NCBI GenBank assembly: GCA_031266495.1
Contig: JAISAX010000171.1
Coordinates: 1 to 13,046 of the forward strand
Length of the DNA: 13,046 bases
Direction: 5' to 3'
DNA from: Opitutaceae bacterium
GTDB taxonomy: Bacteria; Verrucomicrobiota; Verrucomicrobiae; Opitutales; Opitutaceae
Shown piece by piece: positions 7,369 to 13,046 of this stretch; positions within the stretch are counted from its first letter, which is position 1; the number at the start of each line of letters is the position of its first letter. Under the pieces are notes generated by a model. The model did not search any database and had not been told where the DNA came from. It was given only the letters and a program-made list of their open reading frames with translations. The position numbers and the translations under genes were made by a program.

Positions 7369-8538
7369 ATGAATATAGCACGAAATCAACTAATTAACGA
7401 AATCACGGATGCCCTGAACCGTTCGCCGGTATGTCTTTTGCAAGGGCCGCGCCAGTCGGGCAAGACGTGGCTGGCGCGGCAGTTTCCGGTGAAGCAGGGA
7501 AATTATTTCGATCTCGAAAATCTCGTGGATCAACGGCGGCTGGAGAACGATCCGCAGGGAGAACTGGCCCGGCTCCACGGGCTGGTGGTGATCGACGAGG
7601 CGCAACGTTTGCCGGAGCTTTTCCCCCTGTTGCGCTATCTGGCGGACCGACCCGCGAACCCCGCCCGGTTTTTGCTGCTCGGCAGCGTTGCGCCACGATT
7701 GCTGAAAGGTGTCACGGAAAGTCTGGCCGGGCGGGTGGCGCATGTGGGAATAGCGGGGTTCAACGTCGGGGAGATCGAGCCTGAACACCACGAGACACTC
7801 TGGGTTCAGGGCGGGCTGCCTCCGGCGTTTTTGAAAGATGCGTCCGCGTCATTCAGTTGGCGGCTCGACTACCTGCGCTCGCTGATCGAGCTGGATTTGC
7901 GCGACCTGACAAGCACGCGCGTGCCGCCCGCCGCCCTGCGCCGGCTCCTGCAATTGCTGGCACAGTCGCACGGGCAGGTGTGGAATCATGCGGGGGCGGC
8001 GCGCCTGCTCTCGGTGGATGCCAAGACCGTGCAACGTTACATCGAGTTGCTGGAAGGCGCGCTCCTGATTCGCCTGCTGCCACCTCTCGAACGCAACCTG
8101 AACAAACGCCTGCGCAAGGCCCCCAAACTCTACTTCCGCGACGCAGGGCTGGCCCATGCGCTGCTCTCCATCCGAATATTTCAGGACCTCAACACGCATC
8201 CGCTTTATGGTGCCTCGTGGGAGGGGTTCGCGCTGGAACAGGTCATCCGGACGCTTGGCCTGCGCGAGGAGGAGTGCTTCACCTACGCGGTCCACAGCGG
8301 GGATGAAATGGATCTTGTAGTTGAACGCGGAGGACGCGCGTATGGGTTCGATTTCAAGGCCAGCGCCAGCCCCGGCCTCACGGCGTCCATGCGCAACGCG
8401 GCGCTCGATCTGAAGCTGGAACACGTTTTTGTAGTATTTCCAGGAATACAGGAGCACGGTTATCGTCTGTCGGACAACATCGAGGCTCTCCCCGTGCATG
8501 AACTGGCGGCCTTGCGCGCCCGTTGGGAAATCTCCTGA
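7369..8538 (+). CDS. AAA_14/DUF4143 family ATPase
   Basis: This 389-residue protein has the standard length and order of the AAA_14 plus DUF4143 family. Walker A is GPRQSGKT at 26-33, Walker B is LVVIDEAQ at 72-79, and LLGS at 103-106 is the sensor-like strand. The LAGR motif is at 119-122. A winged-helix-like segment (LLSVDAKTVQRYIELLE) lies at about 213-229. The C-terminal domain has KLYFRDAGLAHALL and a PD-(D/E)xK-like set: E285, D315 and D328-x-K330. Members are widespread ATPases of unclear function, often horizontally mobile and sometimes next to toxin-antitoxin or defence genes. It is transcribed divergently from the nuclease-NTPase gene across a palindrome, so the pair may be co-regulated. 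Whether they act together is unknown. The ATG at 7369 is the first start in frame and has only a weak purine stretch upstream. Confidence 0.9.
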   Translation: MNIARNQLINEITDALNRSPVCLLQGPRQSGKTWLARQFPVKQGNYFDLENLVDQRRLENDPQGELARLHGLVVIDEAQRLPELFPLLRYLADRPANPARFLLLGSVAPRLLKGVTESLAGRVAHVGIAGFNVGEIEPEHHETLWVQGGLPPAFLKDASASFSWRLDYLRSLIELDLRDLTSTRVPPAALRRLLQLLAQSHGQVWNHAGAARLLSVDAKTVQRYIELLEGALLIRLLPPLERNLNKRLRKAPKLYFRDAGLAHALLSIRIFQDLNTHPLYGASWEGFALEQVIRTLGLREEECFTYAVHSGDEMDLVVERGGRAYGFDFKASASPGLTASMRNAALDLKLEHVFVVFPGIQEHGYRLSDNIEALPVHELAALRARWEIS

Positions 8539-8683
8539 CGCGCTTCAATCGTTCCTGTGGCCCTTCCCCCCTCCCCCCTGCCACACACACCATTCCACCG
8601 CCCGCCCCGCCCCCGGCGCACACACCAGTCGCTACCGTTTACTGCCATCATGGAATCCTTCGCTGTGACGGATGTTACGCTGT

Positions 8684-8714
8684 GCCCCACGTAGGGGCTT
8701 CGCTTGCGAAGCCC
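8684..8714. repeat. Overlapping hairpins downstream of the ATPase gene
   Basis: GCCCC-ACGTA-GGGGC (8684-8698) overlaps GGGCTTCGC-TT-GCGAAGCCC (8695-8714), so two mutually exclusive hairpins are possible. There is no T tract, which argues against an intrinsic terminator. It resembles a dispersed extragenic palindrome. Confidence 0.55.
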
Positions 8715-8863
8715 GCAACAGGCTGTCATAAATGGAGATACGCCAGTTTGTCCGGCAAGCGCGGACTACGGTCGATCCGCGTAACTTCGGTCCGTGATGG
8801 TCTTTGAATGACAAGTGCCGGACGAAGCCGGAGTGGTATCTTCATGGAACCACGCGATTGGTC

Positions 8864-8881
8864 TTCCGGAAATTTCCGGAA
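8864..8881. promoter_or_regulatory. 18-bp perfect palindrome, possible operator
   Basis: TTCCGGAAATTTCCGGAA reads the same on both strands. It contains two TTCCGGAA octamers that overlap an AAATTT centre, so it also looks like a pair of half-sites. It lies 216 bp before the PEP-CTERM start. A regulator dimer or tetramer site is plausible but unproven. Confidence 0.5.
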
Positions 8882-8973
8882 ACGGGAATCGTGAATGCGC
8901 AACATTCGATAAACCTGCCTGCCCCATCATTCCGACCACACCGAAACTCTTATATATCCAGTACTCGCGCGCA

Positions 8974-9009
8974 TCCTCTCTCTCTCCTCCCCCCCCCCCC
9001 CCTCCCCCC
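8974..9009 (+). repeat. CT-repeat followed by poly-C tract (14 C)
   Basis: A CT-dinucleotide run (about 8976-8987) is followed by 14 C (8989-9002), one T, and six more C. The block lies about 90 bp upstream of the PEP-CTERM start, in a probable leader or promoter region. It shares the CTCC lead-in with the tracts at 50-61 and 4112-4121. Confidence 0.88.
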
Positions 9010-9097
9010 GCACGGCCTCATCGACGCCTGTTTCACCAAAAACCCGATACATCTCTCCGTTCACGCTCCTTAAAAACAATATCCATTATTCACATCC

Positions 9098-10537
9098 ATG
9101 AAAAATCCAATATGTCACTCGCCCTATGCGGCCTCGCCCCATGCGGCCGTCCTCGCCGCGCTCGTCGCGCTCGTCGCCCTCGCCCTCGCGCTGTTTTCCG
9201 TAACAACACACGCCGCCGATTATTCGTGGAAATCCGCCGGCAATAGTACCTATACCACTGCGGGCAATTGGCTGGCCGATGGTGTTGACGCCACACAGGC
9301 GCCGCATACGAAATCCGAAAACAACATCGTCACGCCAACTGCCTATGGCGAGGTTCTCCTGAACGGAGAAAATTATCGCGTAAACAACTTCAACGTCACG
9401 TTGACCAGCAACTGGCTCTGGCGCGGCCCTGCCGGCGGCGATGGCAGTTTATATATCGATGGCACCCTTGCCAAGGCGGGAAGCGCCGCGTTGACATTCA
9501 CCAATAACAGCAACAACGACACCAACATCGTCCAACTCGGCATCAACCGGCTGGACGTCCAGGCAGGGGTCCTGAATTTCGGGCGTACCCGCAAAGGCCA
9601 ACGTTATCAACTTGCCTCCATCACCGTAACGGGCGCGACGACGATCTCCACGGGAGCAACATTGAACATCAACTCACCCGCAGCCACCTTCGCGGAAATC
9701 ACACTCGATAACAACGCGACCCTCAATATCCTCCAGGGTCACGACGTGAGCGCGGCAACAACATTATACACAGGAGGCATCACTACAAAAGGATTGTCCG
9801 GAAGCGGCGGTCTTGTCCAGGCCCGGGACGGTTATGATATTGTTCCCGGCACCGCCGAAGCCTTCACCTCTGCCCGCGCCGCCACTGGCACACTCATCAT
9901 CAGTAACGCCACAGAAGGGGAAGTTTTCAGCTTCGGCGGCGTGATCGCCGATGGCGGAACCGGCAGCACCCTGGCGCTCACGAAAAAAGGCGCATCCACC
10001 CAAATCCTCGCCGGAACGAACACCTGGACTGGCGGAACAAACGTCGAAGGCGGCACGCTCATCGTGAGCGGCAGCCTTGCAGCCACGGGAACCCTTGATG
10101 TTTCCGCCGCTGCGACATTCCTCACCGCCAACAAACTCACAGTCGGAAACACCACGCTTGCGGACGGGGCCATCCTTGGTTTCGACCTTGATGCCACATC
10201 GGGAGCATCGCTCATCATCGACGGAAATCTGACTCTCGCAGGCGCCTTTGTCATCGACTTCGGCGGCACAGGCATTGAAGGCCAGACCTACGCCAACCTT
10301 TTCTCCGTTACCGGAACAGGGGCCGACGTCGGGATCATCTCCTTCATCAATTTCGGCATCGACAACGTCAGCGGACAACTTGCCGCCAGCCAACTCGCCG
10401 ACAACTTCACCATCGGCGGCCTTGTTCCTGAACCTGCCACAGTCGCCCTCGTTACCGGCTTGCTGACAACCTTCGCCGTAATTGCCAACCGCCGCCGTCG
10501 CAACCGGCGCGCTCTCCAGCCCGTAGCCGCACATTAA
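9098..10537 (+). CDS. PEP-CTERM sorted surface protein with autotransporter-type beta-strand repeat
   Basis: This 479-residue protein starts with a long signal peptide (hydrophobic residues 17-36, probable cut after THA at 37-39). The body is rich in Thr, Asn, Gly and Ala with repeating short beta strands, suggesting a beta-helix. Residues about 290-325 contain a classic autotransporter-associated beta-strand repeat (KKGASTQILAGTNTWTGG then EGGTLIVSG). The C-terminus has VPEP at 443-446, a hydrophobic segment to about 463 and an arginine cluster RRRRNRR: the PEP-CTERM signal recognised by exosortase. The protein should therefore be exported, cut and delivered to the outer surface or extracellular matrix. 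The tail runs eight residues past the last arginine. The next gene begins only 10 nt downstream, so the two are probably co-transcribed. There is no Shine-Dalgarno sequence before the ATG. Confidence 0.92.
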   Translation: MKNPICHSPYAASPHAAVLAALVALVALALALFSVTTHAADYSWKSAGNSTYTTAGNWLADGVDATQAPHTKSENNIVTPTAYGEVLLNGENYRVNNFNVTLTSNWLWRGPAGGDGSLYIDGTLAKAGSAALTFTNNSNNDTNIVQLGINRLDVQAGVLNFGRTRKGQRYQLASITVTGATTISTGATLNINSPAATFAEITLDNNATLNILQGHDVSAATTLYTGGITTKGLSGSGGLVQARDGYDIVPGTAEAFTSARAATGTLIISNATEGEVFSFGGVIADGGTGSTLALTKKGASTQILAGTNTWTGGTNVEGGTLIVSGSLAATGTLDVSAAATFLTANKLTVGNTTLADGAILGFDLDATSGASLIIDGNLTLAGAFVIDFGGTGIEGQTYANLFSVTGTGADVGIISFINFGIDNVSGQLAASQLADNFTIGGLVPEPATVALVTGLLTTFAVIANRRRRNRRALQPVAAH

Positions 10538-10547
10538 CTACAAAGAC

Positions 10548-12918
10548 ATGCCACATCCCATGCTCCCGCTCCACAGACTTCTCCATGTGTTCCTGTTTGT
10601 GTGCATGGCCATCCCGGCCAACGCAGCCCAAACCGGCGCGGCAAATACCAACGCGCCCCCCCCCCCCCCTCCTCCTGCCGCCTTCCGCCACCGGAGCGAC
10701 GCCCCGCACCCTGCACCCGCGCCTCCGCGGCAACTCCATCGGCCTCGACAGAGTCACCGCGAAGGAAATCGATTTTCTCGCCAGCCTCCACGTCAACGTC
10801 GTCCGGCTGCATCTCAACATGGATGCCGGCAACCGGTTCTTCCTCGCAAAACTGAAAGCCGAAGGACGCCCGCCCGCCGCGCCCACGCCGGAAAACCCGC
10901 TCGCTCCCTACGAACTCACCCTCGCCAACCTCGACACGCTGCTTCCCCTCCTGCGCAAACACGACATCCAGGTCATTCTCACCCTCAGCGCCATTTACGG
11001 CAGCAAGGCGGGCGACGTCTTTTACGAGACCGACGAAAACGACTACAACAAACACATGCCCGAACTCTGGGGCGCGCTCGCCAAACGTTATCGCAACGAA
11101 AGCATCATCATCGGCTACGACATCAAGAACGAACCCAACTACCGCGACCCCGTCATCGCCAAAAAAATCTGGTGGGACGACCTCCTCCCCAACTCCATCG
11201 CCGCCATCCGCAAACACGACGATCAAGTCTGGCTCGTCGTCGAAGCCCCGCCCACCGGCGGCATGCCCTGGGGATTTGCGCAAATGCCCCTCATCGACGA
11301 CCCCCGCGTCATGTACAGCTTTCACCACTACATGCCCCACGCCTACACCCACCAGGGCATCCGCGGCATCCAGAAACGCGGCCCCGACACCCGCGGCCAC
11401 TACACCTGGCCCGGAAAATCCCCGCGCTTCGACGGCGGCAAACCCGTTGACTGGGACAAAACCGCGCTCGAACGCACCATGCAGGAAGTCATTCTTTTCC
11501 AACGACGAAATCCCGGCGCGCGCATTTTTGTCGGCGAATTTGGAGCCGCCCGCTGGGCGCCCGGCGCGGCGCAATGGCTCGCCGATTCGCTCGAAATTTT
11601 CGAACGCCACGGCTGGGACTGGACGCTCCACTCCTTTACCTCCGCCTTCAACGCATGGGACCCAACCTACGCGCCAGACGACAACCTGAAGAGCCGCCCC
11701 GATTATCCCGAAGGCGCAAAAGACACCGGATATTTCCGCGTCATCAAAAAAGAACTCTTGAAGAATACAGCCCTCCCCCCCCCTCCCCCCCCGGTGACAA
11801 TCGCCACGGATTCCGCGGATTCCACGAACCCCGCGACTGCCGCCGAACGCACACCGCACGCCCGCTGGCGCGGCGCCAACACCGGCATCCGCCACATCAC
11901 CGAAGACTACATCAACTACCTCGCCGCCAACCACGCCAACGCCATCCGCATCAACTTCGAACTCGACACCTACGACCCCGCTTACAAAGCCGAACTCAAG
12001 GCCGCCGGGAAAAAAGCCAAACCCGCCACTCCCGAAAACCCCCTCGCCCCCTACGAACGCAACCTTGCCCGCCTCGACGCCATGCTCCCCGCCTGCCGCC
12101 AGCTCGACATCCAGATCATCCTCGCCGCAGCCGGCCTCCACGGCAGCCGCTTCGACGTCTTTTACGAAGGCGATGAAAACGAACGCAACGCCCACCTCAT
12201 CGACTTCTGGCGCGCCATGAGCCGGCGTTACCGCGACGAACCCGCCATCGTCGCCTGGGACATCAAGAACGAACCCAATTATCAAGACCCCCGGCAAGCC
12301 CGTGAAATCTGGTGGGACTGGCTCCTGCCCGAATGCATCAAGACCATCCGCGCCAACGACGCGAAAATCTGGCTCGTCATCGCCGCCCCGCCCAACGGCG
12401 GCATGCCCTGGGGATTTGCCCAGATGCCCGTCATCGACGACCCCCGCGTCATGTACACCTTTCACCACTACATGCCCCACGCCTACACCCACCAGGGCGT
12501 CCGCGCCATCCAGAAGCGCGGACCGGATACACGCGGCCTTTACACTTATCCCGGTGACTCCCCTCGTTTCGATTCCGGCAAAATGGTCGCCGGCTGGAAC
12601 AAAGCCTCCGTCGAAAAAACCATGGAAGAAGTCATCCATTTCCAGAAACGAAACCCCGGCACGCGCGTTTTCGTCGGCGAATTTGGCGTCATCCGCTGGG
12701 CGCCCGGCGGCGAACAATGGATCACCGACGCCATTGACCTCTTCGAAAAACACGGCTGGGACTGGACCTTCCACTCCCTCGGCGAATGGAACGGCTGGGA
12801 CCCCACCTACCTTCCGGACGCCCCCGTGGAAAACCGCCCCGTATTCCAGGAAGGAATACAAGAGACGCCGCGCCTCAAGGCCGTAAAAACCGGCTGGCTC
12901 CTCAACGCACGCGACTAA
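10548..12918 (+). CDS. Secreted protein with two GH5 domains, split by a poly-C frameshift
   Basis: Translation from ATG 10548 gives a signal peptide (hydrophobic to about residue 20, cut after ANA at 24-26) and then enters the 14-C run. Beyond it, that frame is nonsense and ends at 11450. The catalytic body is open from 10585 to 12918 in another frame, whose own beginning is not a signal peptide. One C fewer (13) would join the two into 789 residues. The body holds two GH5 domains of about 350 residues joined by a proline-rich linker near 11771-11830. Counted in the 10585 frame, domain one has acid/base E183 (KNEP), an FHHY segment and nucleophile E318 (VGEFG). Domain two has E563 and E699 in the same motifs. 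Both look catalytically complete, probably beta-glucan or mannan active, but the substrate cannot be told. In this sequence the gene is out of frame, through phase variation or sequencing error. Confidence 0.85.
10656..10669 (+). repeat. Poly-C tract (14 C) at the signal peptide-catalytic body junction
   Basis: Fourteen C follow AACGCG and precede TCCTCCTG. In the signal-peptide frame they encode proline but lead into the wrong frame. With 13 C the run would encode four prolines followed by LLLPPSATG and the GH5 body. The tract separates exactly the export signal from the enzyme. Confidence 0.93.
11771..11792 (+). repeat. Interrupted poly-C (9 C + 8 C) encoding the inter-domain proline linker
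   Basis: CCC-T-C9-T-C8 encodes most of ALPPPPPPV between the two GH5 domains. The reading frame is kept across it. The interrupting T residues should lower slippage compared with the pure runs, but a change here would delete the second domain while keeping the first. Confidence 0.85.
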
Positions 12919-12919
12919 G

Positions 12920-12933
12920 CCCCCCCCCCCCCC
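12920..12933 (+). repeat. Poly-C tract (14 C) just after the GH5 stop codon
   Basis: Fourteen C start two bases after the TAA at 12916-12918. The tract is outside the coding region, so length changes would affect only the 3' untranslated region or the spacing to the following repeats. Confidence 0.9.
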
Positions 12934-12937
12934 GCTG

Positions 12938-13031
12938 AAATTAAGAATTAAGAATCAAGAAGTCCAAGCCACCAACCCACATCCGCAGCCGAAGTCCGTT
13001 TTCTTAATTCTTAATTCTTAATTCTTAATTT
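12938..13031. repeat. 18-bp perfect inverted repeat made of AT heptads
   Basis: The segment 12938-12955 (AAATTAAGAATTAAGAAT) is the exact inverted complement of 13014-13031, with 58 bp between. Both arms consist of the TTAATTC heptad unit in opposite orientations. As RNA this gives a long but weak AU hairpin downstream of the GH5 gene. It could contribute to termination or simply reflect two insertions of the repeat in opposite orientation. Confidence 0.75.
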
Positions 13032-13046
13032 TTAATTCCCCTCCCC
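12996..13046 (+). repeat. AT-heptad repeat block with C-rich end, copy of the left-edge element
   Basis: CCGTTTT (12996-13002) is followed by CTTAATT four times, TTTAATT once (13003-13037), and then CCCCTCCCC at the window edge. The left edge of the window has the same order: CCGTTTT, five NTTAATT units, C-rich run. By analogy a gene may start shortly after the right edge. Confidence 0.85.

Larger units (their letters stand above)
8539..9097. other. Long intergenic region upstream of the PEP-CTERM gene
   Basis: This 559-bp stretch has no convincing gene. It begins with short C-rich runs (8567-8579), then a compound hairpin (8684-8714), an 18-bp perfect palindrome (8864-8881), a TATATAT stretch (8951-8957) that could be a -10-like element, and a CT-repeat/poly-C tract (8974-9009). 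Short open frames here have no recognisable domain. It presumably carries the promoter and leader of the PEP-CTERM/GH5 operon. Confidence 0.6.

Noticed and set aside
7324..7389. Longer start (ATG at 7389) for the nuclease-NTPase protein
   Set aside because: The extra 22 residues would come from the inverted repeat and the first codons of the divergent ATPase gene; the ATG at 7323 leaves a normal N-terminus.
10534..12861. A 775-residue open frame on the minus strand opposite the GH5 gene
   Set aside because: It is rich in G, V, A, D and has no domain; it mirrors the high-GC third positions of the real gene, whose two GH5 domains have intact catalytic motifs.

Overview
The window is GC-rich, with strong C or G preference at third codon positions. 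It encodes a PEP-CTERM surface protein, an autotransporter-associated beta-strand repeat, an H-X9-DG-type prepilin and several secreted family-5 glycosidase (GH5) domains. That combination is typical of Verrucomicrobiota, and an Opitutaceae-like polysaccharide degrader is my best guess. This is inferred from gene content; there is no rRNA or other marker here. None of the seven main start codons has a recognisable Shine-Dalgarno sequence.

Layout. (1) 75-2856: three tightly overlapping plus-strand genes, probably one operon. They encode a secreted, shortened GH5 paralogue that appears to have lost its catalytic acid/base, a five-bladed beta-propeller glycosidase-like protein, and a type II secretion/type IV-like prepilin. 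(2) 2857-3222: a gene-free stretch with a REP-like inverted repeat and a weak terminator candidate. (3) 3223-8538: a divergent pair. On the minus strand is a 1366-residue protein that fuses an Mrr-like nuclease to a STAND-type NTPase and a long helical C-terminus, an architecture of anti-phage (Avs-like) proteins. On the plus strand is an AAA_14/DUF4143 ATPase. Their 45-bp shared intergenic region is mostly a perfect inverted repeat. (4) 8539-9097: a non-coding stretch with palindromes and a CT/poly-C tract. (5) 9098-12918: a PEP-CTERM protein followed after 10 nt by a large protein with two GH5 domains. (6) 12919-13046: poly-C and AT-heptad repeats mirroring the left edge.

The unusual theme is homopolymeric C. 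Eight runs of 8-15 C lie in this 13-kb window, all with C on the plus strand regardless of gene direction. Three lie beside or upstream of genes (12, 14 and 14 C). Two lie inside the nuclease-NTPase gene (15 and 10 G on its coding strand). Two sit in the inter-domain linker of the double GH5 protein (9 and 8 C). One 14-C run falls exactly between that protein's signal peptide and its catalytic body, putting the two in different frames; 13 C would join them into a 789-residue secreted protein. This looks like a set of slippage-prone (phase-variable) loci controlling a secreted glycosidase and a defence gene. Homopolymer sequencing or assembly error is the main rival explanation.

The left edge and right edge carry the same composite element: CCGTTTT, then five AT heptads ending TTAATT, then a C-rich run. 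At the left it directly precedes a GH5-type gene, so a further related gene may begin just beyond the right edge.
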